From: an uncultured Ruminococcus sp.
Lineage (GTDB): Bacteria; Bacillota; Clostridia; Oscillospirales; Ruminococcaceae
DNA: 64,000 bases
Assembly (NCBI GenBank): GCA_900539835.1
Contig: UQDR01000006.1
Span: 1 to 64,000, forward strand
Direction of reading: 5' to 3'
The translations under genes and the position numbers were made by a program. Positions 49,851 through 59,136 of the stretch are shown one piece after another (position 1 is the first letter of the stretch; every line of letters begins with the position of its first letter). The notes beneath the pieces are model-generated. The model did not search any database and was not told the DNA's origin. It saw only the letters and a program-made list of their open reading frames with translations.

Positions 49851-50354
49851 ATGACAGATTCACTTATAAACTGGTTTACAACCAACCTTGACGGACTGCC
49901 GAAAGAACTTATAGTTTTTATAATTTCAATGGTGCCGATTCTTGAATTAAGAGGCGGTTTTGTCGCCGCAGCATTGCTTAAAATCCCTTATCTTCAAGCT
50001 GTGCCGATCTGTATAATCGGAAATATCATACCTATTCCATTTATACTTTTGTTTATAAAAAAGATATTTGCTTGGATGAAAACGAGAAAAACCTTTAAAG
50101 GAATGGTGGAAAAGCTTGAAACAAAATCTCTCTCAAAAGCCGATACTATACGGAAATATGAGTTTTTAGGACTGCTGCTCTTTGTAGGAATCCCATTGCC
50201 GGGAACAGGTGCATGGACGGGTTCGTTAATTGCTTGTCTGCTGGATGTTAAAATGAAAAAAGCAGTTCCGGCTATCTTCTTGGGACTTATTCTTGCAACA
50301 CTTATCATGAGCTTTATTACATATGTTATGCCATACTTAATTTCTTTGATTTAA
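49851..50354 (+). CDS. Small multidrug export (Sm_multidrug_ex) family protein
   Basis: A 167-aa membrane protein with the family motifs PILELRGGFVAAALLKIP near the first helix and FVGIPLPGTGAWTGSLIACLLDVKMKKA after the second loop, four or so helices. The family name comes from weak links to drug export; its real role is unclear. AGAAAGGA precedes the ATG. Upstream 49593-49850 is AT-rich with no gene. Confidence 0.85.
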   Translation: MTDSLINWFTTNLDGLPKELIVFIISMVPILELRGGFVAAALLKIPYLQAVPICIIGNIIPIPFILLFIKKIFAWMKTRKTFKGMVEKLETKSLSKADTIRKYEFLGLLLFVGIPLPGTGAWTGSLIACLLDVKMKKAVPAIFLGLILATLIMSFITYVMPYLISLI

Positions 50355-50421
50355 TTAGGCACTTGATTATGCATATAAGCCATTAAAAATAAGTGTAAAG
50401 GGAATGTGAAGGTAAATAAAA

Positions 50422-50955
50422 ATGCAGTATACAACTACATATCAGTCACCTCTTGGCGGAATCCTTTTAGCGGCTGACGACCTTGGCTTGACCGGACTCT
50501 GGTTTGAGGGACAAAAGTATTTTGCTCTGTATTTGGATAAAGAACATCAAGAAAAAGAATTACCTGTGCTTATTGAGGCAAAAAGATGGCTGGATATCTA
50601 TTTTTCAGGACACGAGCCGAATTTTAAGCTGCCGCTTCATTTTAAGGGAACAAGCTTTCAGAATGAGGTGTGGGAAGTTCTTTATTCGATTCCATATGGT
50701 GAAACGATGACTTATGGTGAAATTGCCAAACAGCTTGCACAAAAGCGGGGAATTTCTCATATGTCAGCACAGGCTGTGGGAGGAGCAGTCGGTCGTAACG
50801 AAATTTCAATAATCGTGCCCTGCCACCGTGTAGTCGGTTCTAACGGAAGCCTGACGGGATATGCAGGAGGTATTTCTAAAAAAATAAAGCTTCTGAAGTT
50901 AGAGGGAGCATTAAAAGATAGTTTTTATGTGCCGAAAAGGAGCACAGCACCATGA
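50422..50955 (+). CDS. ogt: Methylated-DNA--protein-cysteine methyltransferase
   Basis: A 177-aa O6-alkylguanine repair protein. The N-terminal ribonuclease-like domain precedes a DNA-binding helix-turn-helix (TYGEIAKQLAQKRG...SAQAVGGAVGRN) and the active-site loop IIVPCHRVVGSNGSLTGYAGG with acceptor Cys. It takes the alkyl group in a suicide reaction. Its end overlaps the start of a second MGMT-domain gene by 4 bp. Confidence 0.94.
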   Translation: MQYTTTYQSPLGGILLAADDLGLTGLWFEGQKYFALYLDKEHQEKELPVLIEAKRWLDIYFSGHEPNFKLPLHFKGTSFQNEVWEVLYSIPYGETMTYGEIAKQLAQKRGISHMSAQAVGGAVGRNEISIIVPCHRVVGSNGSLTGYAGGISKKIKLLKLEGALKDSFYVPKRSTAP

Positions 50956-51260
50956 AACGAATTCTGCAAGAAGATTTAATTTATGAGATTCTCTCTGTTG
51001 TAGAAGAAATCCCGAAAGGCAGCGTTGCTACTTATGGACAGATTGCTAAACTGATAGGAAGAGATAAAAATTCACGTTTAGTAGGAAAAGTGCTTAGTAT
51101 GTCACAGTATTACGGAAACTATCCCTGCCACAGAGTTGTCAATCATGCAGGACGGTTAGCACCGGGGTGGACAGAACAGCGATTTCTGTTGGAAAATGAG
51201 GGCGTAACCTTGAAAAATGGAAATCATGTGGATTTGAAACGTTTTCAATGGCAGTGTTAA
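50952..51260 (+). CDS. MGMT-domain protein (DNA-binding domain only)
   Basis: A 102-aa protein holding only the MGMT C-terminal domain: VEEIPKGSVATYGQIAKLIGRDKNSRLVGKVLS and NYPCHRVVNHAGRLAPGW. The Cys of PCHR is present, so it is not a classical alkyltransferase-like (ATL) protein, where Trp or Ala replaces it. It may detect or repair bulky alkyl lesions. Translationally coupled to ogt. Confidence 0.88.
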   Translation: MKRILQEDLIYEILSVVEEIPKGSVATYGQIAKLIGRDKNSRLVGKVLSMSQYYGNYPCHRVVNHAGRLAPGWTEQRFLLENEGVTLKNGNHVDLKRFQWQC

Positions 51261-51326
51261 AAAGTATGGCTTGAATTTCCATTTTAACAAAAAGTATTAC
51301 GTTTAATAGTTTATAGATTGAAAAAG

Positions 51327-51356
51327 AACACCGCATTAATCAGCGGTGTTTTTTTG
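51327..51356. terminator. Bidirectional terminator
   Basis: AACACCGC/GCGGTGTT stem, TTTTTTT on the plus side; lies at the end of the MGMT pair and overlaps the VanZ stop region. Confidence 0.85.
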
Positions 51357-51827
51357 TTTTCTGAAATTTAAAAATAGCTTTGTAATACCAAAAGCAATAA
51401 GTGCTCCCAACATTGCCCCTGCCGTGTCGATTAAAATATCACGGATTTCATTGCTTCGTCCCGGTACGAAATATTGGTGAATTTCGTCTGAACAAGCGTA
51501 TAAAAAAGAAAATCCTACAGCAATAGAATAACGAAGCTTTGCCTTGATATCAAAAAGCGCAAACCAGCTTAAGAATCCTAAAATACCATAAGCCGTAAAG
51601 TGAGCACATTTTCTTACAGCAAATTGAAGATGTTCAATAAATTCTTCACGCTGTAAACCGCTGAAATCGCCGAATTCGGGTATGATAAAATTGCAGAAGG
51701 CTTCTATTAATCCTCCGCTTGTTTTTGAAGATTCACTTGCCGATTGTGAAGAAAAACTGAATATAACAGCGCACCACCCAATAACAAGCGCTGTGGTTAT
51801 TAATCTTTTATAGTTTAAATTGATCAT
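51336..51827 (-). CDS. VanZ family membrane protein
   Basis: A 163-aa protein with the classic short VanZ form: VIFSFSSQSASES, KCAHFTAYGILGFLSWFAL, FLYACSDEIHQYFVPGRSNEIRDILIDTAGAMLG. Four membrane helices. More typical than the two copies at 1983-3252. Its start overlaps the end of the cca gene by 4 bp, so they form an operon. Confidence 0.92.
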   Translation of the reverse strand: MINLNYKRLITTALVIGWCAVIFSFSSQSASESSKTSGGLIEAFCNFIIPEFGDFSGLQREEFIEHLQFAVRKCAHFTAYGILGFLSWFALFDIKAKLRYSIAVGFSFLYACSDEIHQYFVPGRSNEIRDILIDTAGAMLGALIAFGITKLFLNFRKQKNTAD

Positions 51828-53155
51828 TTTATATTGTCCTTAATGTATTCTAAAAGTGCGGTTTTGTCATTTTTGATTTTGTCCTCAATTACCAATTCAA
51901 GCAGCTTTTCAAGCCAAATTCCAATATTTCTTCCGTCTAACCCCAGTGCAATCAAATCATTTCCGTTAACGGCAAGATCAGATATCTTAAGACATGTATC
52001 CTGATCGGCAAGTTCAATCGTAAGCCTTGCAATTTCGTCTAATTCAGCTAATTTTTCAGCACGGCGATAATCTGATTGAGCATATGTGTCACCACGTCTG
52101 ACTTCAAGATAATCAAGCATAAATTGAAAATCATATTTTGAGATAAATCGCTTTACACTGTGCATATCCGCAGGGATTCTGTTGTCATGCTCCCATATAA
52201 GGTCATGTATATATGAAATTGACCGGCTGTCAAATCTGAGGCGTTTTAATATTTCATCAGCCATTTTTGCACTGACAAATTGATGCTTTTTGAAGTGTGA
52301 AACGCCGTTTTCATCTTTCGTTGCCATTGAAGGCTTCCCTATGTCATGCAAAAGCATGGCAGTTCTTATAACAGGCTCAGGGCGTACAAATGAAACGCTT
52401 TTTATAATGTGTTCCCATATGTCATAGCAATGATGAGGATTGTTTTGAGCGAATCCGAAGCAAGGTCTTATTTCGGGTATTATAACGGCGATTATTTCCT
52501 TATATTCAGATAAAACCTTTTCTGCCGCTTTTCCGCATAACAGCTTTTTTAGTTCTTCGGAAATTCTCTCCGAGGAAATGCATTCAAGAAGCTGTTTTTT
52601 TTCAAACATTGCCCTTTTAGTTCCGTCATGTATTTTAAAATCAAGAACTGAAGCAAAACGCAAACCTCTCAGAATCCGTAAGGCGTCCTCTTCAAAACGC
52701 TGAGAAGCATTCCCTACGCATCTTAATATTCCGTTGTGTAAGTCCTTTTGACTTCCGAAAAGATCAATGACCTCATCAGACTTACAGCAGCACATTGCGT
52801 TTATTGTGAAGTCACGCCGCTCAAGATCAAGATAAAGATCGTCTACAAATTTGACTTGAGCGGGCTTGCGATGATTTTCATATTCACCGTCACTGCGAAA
52901 GGTGGTTATCTCAATCAATTCATTTTCTATCATAATCGTAACAGTTCCGTGCTTTAAACCCGTGTCAATGGTTCTGAAGCCTTCAAAAACTTCTTTCATT
53001 TTTTCAGGGCGGCAGTTAGTGCATATGTCCCAGTCATGAGGTGTTTTGCCTAAAAGAGAATCACGAATACAGCCTCCGACTGCATAAGCAGTGTAACCGT
53101 TATGTTCAAGTATGTCAATTGCTTGTCTTGCGTGTTCGGGAATAAATATTTCCAT
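51824..53155 (-). CDS. cca: CCA tRNA nucleotidyltransferase
   Basis: A 443-aa enzyme that adds or repairs the CCA end of tRNA. Nucleotidyltransferase head: AVGGCIRDSLLGKTPHDWDICT with the DxD carboxylates; RRDFTINAM; then LRILRGLRFASVLDF. The C-terminal part has an HD-domain motif (AMLLHDIGKPS). The tRNA-Ala gene here lacks an encoded CCA, so the enzyme is needed for synthesis. An AAAGGAG site precedes the ATG. Confidence 0.94.
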   Translation of the reverse strand: MEIFIPEHARQAIDILEHNGYTAYAVGGCIRDSLLGKTPHDWDICTNCRPEKMKEVFEGFRTIDTGLKHGTVTIMIENELIEITTFRSDGEYENHRKPAQVKFVDDLYLDLERRDFTINAMCCCKSDEVIDLFGSQKDLHNGILRCVGNASQRFEEDALRILRGLRFASVLDFKIHDGTKRAMFEKKQLLECISSERISEELKKLLCGKAAEKVLSEYKEIIAVIIPEIRPCFGFAQNNPHHCYDIWEHIIKSVSFVRPEPVIRTAMLLHDIGKPSMATKDENGVSHFKKHQFVSAKMADEILKRLRFDSRSISYIHDLIWEHDNRIPADMHSVKRFISKYDFQFMLDYLEVRRGDTYAQSDYRRAEKLAELDEIARLTIELADQDTCLKISDLAVNGNDLIALGLDGRNIGIWLEKLLELVIEDKIKNDKTALLEYIKDNIK

Positions 53156-53209
53156 GTGATTTCTCCTTTCGGTAATATTTTCTCATTTTTGGTGCAAAAT
53201 AATCCTGTT

Positions 53210-54748
53210 ATGGATAAGAATAAATTAAAGCAAACTGTTCCGCTGATAGTTTCAGGATTACTTACAGGTGCACTTCAGGTAAGCTTTTCTGTTCCCATGC
53301 TTGCTTTTGTAAGTATTGTTCCTCTTATTTCGTCAGTGTATAAATTCAAGTCTGAAAAAGACTATTACTTTAAAATAATTACTTTTTTACTGCCTTATTA
53401 TTTGGTTCAAACAGCTTTTCTTATTACTGTTTTTGAACTTATTGAGGTACCGCTGATCCTTGGTATATTGATTTCAGCGCTGTTAGTTGCGGCTTTAACG
53501 TTATGGCTGACTTTACTGATGTTTATACCGCTGTGTCTTTATCCTTTTATACGAAGGGGTAAAGGATCAGATATGCTGTTTTTTATTTTGCTTTTTATTT
53601 TCGGAGAGTGTATAGCTGAATATGTGCCGTTTCTGTCTTTCCCATGGTCGGGACTTTGGCTTTCGGTAATATCCGAACCATTGTTGACCCAGCCTGCCGC
53701 TTTATTAGGCTGCCGTTTTGTCAGCTTTATAATTCTTGCAGGAAATTGTTTTGTGGCAGCAGCTTTATACAATAAAAGCAAAAAAACAATTATAAAAAAC
53801 GCTGCCTCATTTACTTTGATTTTGTTATTGACTGTCAGTTACAGCGCTGTCCATATTTCAGAGATAAAAAAGACTTGTGTAAATGCTGATACTATAAAAG
53901 CTATGGCGGCTCAGGATAATGTTGAGGGAAGAGATAAGGACGATGTAAGTCTTTCCGGAGCCGTAGACACTTATGTTTCTATTATGAAAGATAACTGGAA
54001 GGATGATATAAAGCTTGTAGTTCTCCCTGAAACTGCTGTACCCACAAGCTATGATGAAAAGTCTGAGGAGTTTCAAAAGCTCTGCAATTTTGCCAAGGAA
54101 AAAAATACGACCGTTCTCACCGGATGCTTTCTTTCTAATAACCAAAAGAAATATAATGCAATGTATTCTGTGACGTATGATGGCTTTTGCAAAACTCCTT
54201 ATTTAAAACAAGTGCTTGTGCCCTTTGGCGAAAAAATACCGCTTGCTTCCTTTTGGGGGATTAGCACTTTGTCCTGCGGAGAAAAAACTGATAGCCACTG
54301 TCTTTTAACAGCTGATAAGATTAAAACTGCAAATGTGATCTGCATAGAGTCAATTTATCCGTCGCTGACCCGTTGTCAGATAAAAGAGGGCGGAGAGATC
54401 CTCTGCATATCCACCAATGATTCATGGTTCGGCAGCAGCTATGCAAGATTTGCACATTTTCGGCATAGCATTATGCGTTGCGTGGAGTCAGGAAGATACA
54501 CCATAAGAGCGGGGAACTGCGGAATTTCCGCAATAATTTCCCCTTGGGGCGAGATTATTGCGTCTGAGATACGTCCCATAAAAACTGCAATAACCGCTGA
54601 TGTGAAATTGCTTAAAAACAAAAACCTATATACTCTTGTGGGAGATATAATCATTTTGCCGGGAATGATTTTGTTCCTGATTTGTTTATTTAAACTTGTT
54701 GTTAAATACTTTAAAAGATTAAAATTCAAGCTTAAAAAGTCTTGCTGA
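53210..54748 (+). CDS. lnt: Apolipoprotein N-acyltransferase
   Basis: A 512-aa membrane protein with about seven N-terminal helices, a C-N hydrolase domain (about 215-475) and a last helix. The catalytic triad is visible: Glu in VVLPETAVP, Lys in YLKQVLVPFGEKIPL, Cys in VICIESIYP. It would N-acylate the lipoprotein cysteine. Start at ATG 53210 (MDKNKLK), though the frame is open to 53102 inside the divergent cca gene, and no strong ribosome site is seen. The 3' end overlaps the convergent galactosidase gene by 30 bp. Confidence 0.88.
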   Translation: MDKNKLKQTVPLIVSGLLTGALQVSFSVPMLAFVSIVPLISSVYKFKSEKDYYFKIITFLLPYYLVQTAFLITVFELIEVPLILGILISALLVAALTLWLTLLMFIPLCLYPFIRRGKGSDMLFFILLFIFGECIAEYVPFLSFPWSGLWLSVISEPLLTQPAALLGCRFVSFIILAGNCFVAAALYNKSKKTIIKNAASFTLILLLTVSYSAVHISEIKKTCVNADTIKAMAAQDNVEGRDKDDVSLSGAVDTYVSIMKDNWKDDIKLVVLPETAVPTSYDEKSEEFQKLCNFAKEKNTTVLTGCFLSNNQKKYNAMYSVTYDGFCKTPYLKQVLVPFGEKIPLASFWGISTLSCGEKTDSHCLLTADKIKTANVICIESIYPSLTRCQIKEGGEILCISTNDSWFGSSYARFAHFRHSIMRCVESGRYTIRAGNCGISAIISPWGEIIASEIRPIKTAITADVKLLKNKNLYTLVGDIIILPGMILFLICLFKLVVKYFKRLKFKLKKSC

Positions 54749-56830
54749 ATAATTTTTTGATAGCTTTACTGAAACCGTTCCTGCTTCTTTGTTAAATGAA
54801 AAGCTTTCTTCATTATAAGAGGGATAAATACAGGAAATTTCAGCATTTTTGCCTTTTAGAAATTCAACAGGCAAAACGCAGGTGTCCTTTGAGCTTTCAC
54901 GTTTCCAAACTGCGAGATATGCAGTATTATCTGTTTTTAGTCCAAGTGATACCCACTCGTCTGAAAATTCAGATGTGCCAAGACTCCAGAACGGCAAAGC
55001 GCTCTTTATATCTTTTCGCATTTGTTTGTAAATGTCTATAGCTTCTTTTACCAAAGCCTTGCGTTCAGGTTCTATGTTTACTAAATGACCGCTTTGATGT
55101 ATTCTCAGCATCATTGCGTTTATCATGTTGAAAACGACTTCTTCCTTATCGCCGCTGACCATTGGATAAGACCAGACAGCAGCCTGTTCAGGACAAAGGG
55201 CAGAAGGTGCGTTTGCTGAAATCGTGCAGTATCTTTTATAATCGTCCTGATCTGACGTGGACTGTATGGAATATCTTGAAAGCAAAGCATAATCCATTCT
55301 CAAACCACCGCTTGAACAGTTTTCTATAATCAGCTTCGGATATTTTTTAAAAATACTGTCAAGCCATGCAAGATAAGCCCTTTCATGTCCTAAAAGTCCA
55401 TCTCCCACGCTGTCAGAATTATATTCCGTGCCGATCCCCGGTTCAATGTTGTAGTCCATTTTAATATATCCCACGCCGTATTGTGATACAAGCCTGTCAA
55501 TAACTTCATTGGCATGAGCGATAACCTTTGGATTTCTGAAATCAAGCTGATAGCGGGAACGATCGTGTACACGCTTTCCATGTCTTGTGAAAAACCATGT
55601 GTCATCACAAACATCATTAACCATAGGACATTTTATACCCATAACCTCAAGTTCAAGCCAGACTCCGGGTACCATACCCTTTGAGCGGATATAGTCTGTT
55701 ACTTCTTTTAAACCATTGGGGAAGCGCTCTTTTGATTCCTGCCACCTCCCTACGCCGTCCCACCAAAAGCCTTTGTCATACCAGCCTGCGTCAATGCAGA
55801 AATATTCACAGCCTGCTTCAGTGGCATCGTCAATAAGAGGTATTTCTTTTTCTGTTGTGGGATCACCCCAAAGACAGTTCATATAATCATTAAAAATAAC
55901 GGCAAGAGTTTCATTGTCACGGTTTTTACGGCGTATTTTTCTGCGGTATTTTGTCAGCTCGCCCATAGCGTTGTCAAATCCGCCTGTGCATACCCCTACA
56001 GCACAGGGAACCGATTCAAAAGTTTCACCGTTTCGCAGGTTTTTGCTCCAATGAGATTCAATTTCCGACGGTCCTGAAAGCTGTAGGTATAAGTGACCCT
56101 CTTGGTCGGAAATTTCCCAATGCCATGAACCGTTGTGTTCAATCTGCCAGAAAAGAGAAGAGTTCGTTTCTTTGTTTTCCAAATATCCCATTGGGATATA
56201 TTCCTTTGCTGACCAGTTGCCTACATTAGTGAAAGCAATAGCTTTTGATGAGTGCTGTTCTTTAAGGGGCTGGCAAAGTTCAATACCAAGCTGAGGAAGG
56301 GTATATTCCTGCCATTGCAGTTCTCTCTGCCAGGAGTTGTGACATACACGCAAAGCCATTTTCTCGTCCTGAGAAAGCAGTCCCTCTTTTTCGATTCCTG
56401 TAAGAGCGAAAGATGAAACATATTCAAGGGTAACGTCATCTTTACCGTTGTTTGTAACAGTAGTCCATGTTCTTGCAACGGAAATGCCGTTGTAAAACTG
56501 GAAATGAGAAACGACTTCAATCCCAGTTTCATCATCAAATGTAACAATTTCAAGCTTGCGTCCCAACTGATTTCCCGTGTCCCTAAAATCTTTGAATTTC
56601 AGTTTGTATCCGGGAGCGGTGACAATATATTTATTGCCGTGACGTTCTAAGGGGCGGTCAAGTCCTGAAATATTCACCTCAACAAGTCTGAATCCGAGCG
56701 TTCCGGAACGGGAAGTAATATCATTTTCATTAAAGGGAAGTGCGGAGAAATGCAGTAATTTTGCTTCATTGTTATCGTCAATTTCCAGCACTAAATTAAT
56801 GCCGTTCTCATTTATGTGAATTCGGTTCAT
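54719..56830 (-). CDS. Alpha-galactosidase, GH36 family
   Basis: A 703-aa cytoplasmic glycosidase: N-terminal beta-sandwich (about 1-290), a catalytic barrel (about 300-620) with YFCIDAGWYD, nucleophile Asp459 in YIKMDYN, IENCSSGGLRMD and acid/base Asp527 in STSDQDD, then a C-terminal beta domain. Likely removes alpha-galactose from raffinose-type sugars or melibiose. No signal peptide. AAAGGAG precedes the ATG. It lies 2 bp after coaBC, so it shares a transcript with an unrelated CoA gene. Confidence 0.93.
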   Translation of the reverse strand: MNRIHINENGINLVLEIDDNNEAKLLHFSALPFNENDITSRSGTLGFRLVEVNISGLDRPLERHGNKYIVTAPGYKLKFKDFRDTGNQLGRKLEIVTFDDETGIEVVSHFQFYNGISVARTWTTVTNNGKDDVTLEYVSSFALTGIEKEGLLSQDEKMALRVCHNSWQRELQWQEYTLPQLGIELCQPLKEQHSSKAIAFTNVGNWSAKEYIPMGYLENKETNSSLFWQIEHNGSWHWEISDQEGHLYLQLSGPSEIESHWSKNLRNGETFESVPCAVGVCTGGFDNAMGELTKYRRKIRRKNRDNETLAVIFNDYMNCLWGDPTTEKEIPLIDDATEAGCEYFCIDAGWYDKGFWWDGVGRWQESKERFPNGLKEVTDYIRSKGMVPGVWLELEVMGIKCPMVNDVCDDTWFFTRHGKRVHDRSRYQLDFRNPKVIAHANEVIDRLVSQYGVGYIKMDYNIEPGIGTEYNSDSVGDGLLGHERAYLAWLDSIFKKYPKLIIENCSSGGLRMDYALLSRYSIQSTSDQDDYKRYCTISANAPSALCPEQAAVWSYPMVSGDKEEVVFNMINAMMLRIHQSGHLVNIEPERKALVKEAIDIYKQMRKDIKSALPFWSLGTSEFSDEWVSLGLKTDNTAYLAVWKRESSKDTCVLPVEFLKGKNAEISCIYPSYNEESFSFNKEAGTVSVKLSKNYSARLFKLEF

Positions 56831-56832
56831 GT

Positions 56833-58020
56833 TTAAAGCTCCTTTAAAATTTCGTCTAATATTCTTGATGCCGCCTGAGATTTTGACATCTTTTCAAGGC
56901 AGATTTCCTTATTCTTGGTTATTATTGTTACAACATTGGTATCAACGCCGAATCCGGCGCCTTCTGTAAGAAGATTATTTGCTGCGATCATATCAAGGTT
57001 TTTACGTTCAAGTTTTCTTCTTGAATTTTCTATCATATTTTCTGTTTCCATAGAAAAGCCGCATAGGAACTGATTTTTTTTCATTTGCCCCAGCTGAGCA
57101 AGAATATCTTTTGTCCGTTCAAGTTCAATAGACATATCTTCATCATTCTTTTTAATTTTGTTTTCTGCAATGTGTGCAGGGCGGTAATCTGCGACAGCCG
57201 CTGCTTTTATACAGATATCGCAGTCATCAAAGCGTTTTGTTACCTCATCAAACATTTCCTGAGCTGATTTTATTTTAACAGCTTCAACAAACATTGGCGG
57301 ATCAATTTCTGTATGACCGTGGACAAGTGTAACCTGAGCCCCTCTCAGCATAGCGTTTTCAGCAAGTGCAAAACCCATTTTTCCTGTGGAATGATTAGTA
57401 ATATATCTTACCGGGTCGATTGCTTCTTGTGTTGCACCTGCGGTAATAAGAATTCTTTTGCCTGCAAGGTCTTTTTCAAAGGCAATTTCTTTTAAAATAT
57501 AGTTAAGCAGGACTTCCTCCGACGGCATTTTTCCGTCGCCTATATCTCCGTTTGCAAGCATACCTCTGTCGGGTTCAACGATTTCATAGCCGTAATGTCT
57601 GAGCTTTTCAATATTATCCTTTACGATCGGATTATGGAACATATTGTGGTTCATTGCAGGTGATATGATTTTTTTGCATGGACAAGCCATTACGGTAGTT
57701 GTAAGCATATCATCCGCAATTCCGTTTGCAATTTTTCCTATAACATTTGCGCTTGCGGGAGCAATCATTACAACATCAGCTTGTTTAGCAAGAGCGACAT
57801 GCTCTACGCTGTATTGAAAATTTCTGTCGAATGTATCAATAAGGCACTTGTTGCCTGTAAGAGTTTCAAAGGTAATGGGATTTATAAACTGGGTTGCGTT
57901 CTGTGTCATCAGCACATGGACATTACAGTGAAGCTTTTTCAGCATTCTTGCAAGGTTAGCAATTTTATATGCGGCAATACTGCCGGTTACTCCTAAAACT
58001 ACAGTTTTTCCTTTAAGCAT
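56833..58020 (-). CDS. coaBC: Bifunctional phosphopantothenoylcysteine decarboxylase/phosphopantothenate-cysteine ligase
   Basis: A 395-aa CoA biosynthesis enzyme. The N-terminal flavoprotein decarboxylase (CoaC, about 1-180) has GVTGSIAAYK, the substrate motif PASANVIGKIANGIADDML, and PAMNHNM. The C-terminal ligase (CoaB, about 185-395) has ITAGATQEAIDPVRYITNHSTGKMG and the IKAAAVADYRP...NKIKK segment. CGGAGG precedes the ATG. The pantothenate transporter and kinase genes lie divergently beyond the repeat at 58053. Confidence 0.95.
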   Translation of the reverse strand: MLKGKTVVLGVTGSIAAYKIANLARMLKKLHCNVHVLMTQNATQFINPITFETLTGNKCLIDTFDRNFQYSVEHVALAKQADVVMIAPASANVIGKIANGIADDMLTTTVMACPCKKIISPAMNHNMFHNPIVKDNIEKLRHYGYEIVEPDRGMLANGDIGDGKMPSEEVLLNYILKEIAFEKDLAGKRILITAGATQEAIDPVRYITNHSTGKMGFALAENAMLRGAQVTLVHGHTEIDPPMFVEAVKIKSAQEMFDEVTKRFDDCDICIKAAAVADYRPAHIAENKIKKNDEDMSIELERTKDILAQLGQMKKNQFLCGFSMETENMIENSRRKLERKNLDMIAANNLLTEGAGFGVDTNVVTIITKNKEICLEKMSKSQAASRILDEILKEL

Positions 58021-58052
58021 AATAATTCCTCCGATTTAAAATTTCAGATGTT

Positions 58053-58234
58053 TATAACTTAGGCGGCGGGTTCCATCTTGTCATCAGTAGGAGATACAAT
58101 CTCCTACTGATGACCGCATTGCTTTGCAATGCGCTTGCCACGTTAAATGACGGGGCAAGCCCCTTATTGAAAATACCCCTTCACTTATAGCCCCAAATGG
58201 GGTGTTTTTTGCACGCAAACGTGCAACTATGAAC
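58053..58234 (+). repeat. Modular hairpin repeat element, short copy
   Basis: 182 bp from TATAACTTAGGC to ACTATGAAC. Five successive hairpins: TCATCAGTAGGAGAT/ATCTCCTACTGATGA (15-bp stem, 58081-58113), CGCATTGC/GCAATGCG, GGGGC/GCCCC, GCCCC/GGGGT plus TTTTTT, and GCACG/CGTGC. Same end modules as 6608-7124. The remaining 58235-58480 is AT-rich with an 11-bp inverted repeat CAAAAAGAAAT/ATTTCTTTTTG at about 58420-58448 before panT; no gene. Confidence 0.75.
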
Positions 58235-58481
58235 AAAAAAGTTTTTAATTAAAATATTTTTTGTATTAATGAACAATAATCAAACTGAATAATTGTATAA
58301 AATATACAAAATAATTTATCAGTCTTTAACACATTATATCATAAAAAAATTCCAAAAGCTATAGCAATTTTAAAAAAAGTATGATATAATAACTTAGTAT
58401 TGTATTGTATCCCGAAAGCAAAAAGAAATAAGCTGGATTTCTTTTTGTAAGCAGGGAATAATAACAAGGAGGAAATTTGAT

Positions 58482-59117
58482 ATGAAAACAACAATCAAGA
58501 CAAAGCAGCTTGTAATTTTAGGACTTATGACCGCAATTTTGCTGCTAATGGCATTTACGCCGCTGGGGTATCTGAATATCGGACCTTTAGCAATTACATT
58601 TAATGTTATTCCAGTTGCAATATCTGCAATAGTTTTAGGACCTGTAGGCGGAGCAGTCGCAGGAGCCGTGTTTGGATTAACAAGCTTTTTGCAGTGTATC
58701 GGTGTAGGCGGAACGAGCGCAATGGGTGTGATTTTATTTGATATCAATCCAATTTTTGCGTTTATCCAGCGTTTTATACCACGTGTTTTGGACGGAGTAC
58801 TTATAGGATTTATCTTCCGAGGTGTAAGAAAGCATACTAATACTTATGCGGCAAGTGCAGTAACAGGATTCTTTTCTGCATTTTTAAATACTCTTTTCTT
58901 TATGACATTTCTTGTTGCACTTTATGGCAACACAGATTATATTCAGAGTCTTATTAACGGAAGAAACATAATAGTGTTTATTTGCACTTTTGTAGGAATA
59001 AATGCCGTATGCGAAATGATTTCTTCAACGATTATTACAGGTGCTGTGGGAGCGGCGCTGTATAAAGCCAAGCTTATTCCGTCGTTTTCAAAAAAGAATA
59101 GTGAAACGAAAGAATAA
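58482..59117 (+). CDS. ECF transporter S component, probably for pantothenate (PanT-like)
   Basis: A 211-aa protein with six membrane helices: LVILGLMTAILLLMAFTPLGYLNIGPLAITFNVIPVAI, then GPVGGAVAGAVFGLTSFLQC and the AFIQRFIPRVLDGVLIGFIF segment. The N-terminal IGPLAITF..IPVAI pattern is that of S components for small vitamins. Its position 19 bp before coaX and divergent from coaBC suggests pantothenate. It would share a motor such as the EcfA/T unit or one elsewhere. AAGGAGG precedes the ATG. Confidence 0.87.
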   Translation: MKTTIKTKQLVILGLMTAILLLMAFTPLGYLNIGPLAITFNVIPVAISAIVLGPVGGAVAGAVFGLTSFLQCIGVGGTSAMGVILFDINPIFAFIQRFIPRVLDGVLIGFIFRGVRKHTNTYAASAVTGFFSAFLNTLFFMTFLVALYGNTDYIQSLINGRNIIVFICTFVGINAVCEMISSTIITGAVGAALYKAKLIPSFSKKNSETKE

Positions 59118-59136
59118 ATTTTTCGGAGGTCAATAA

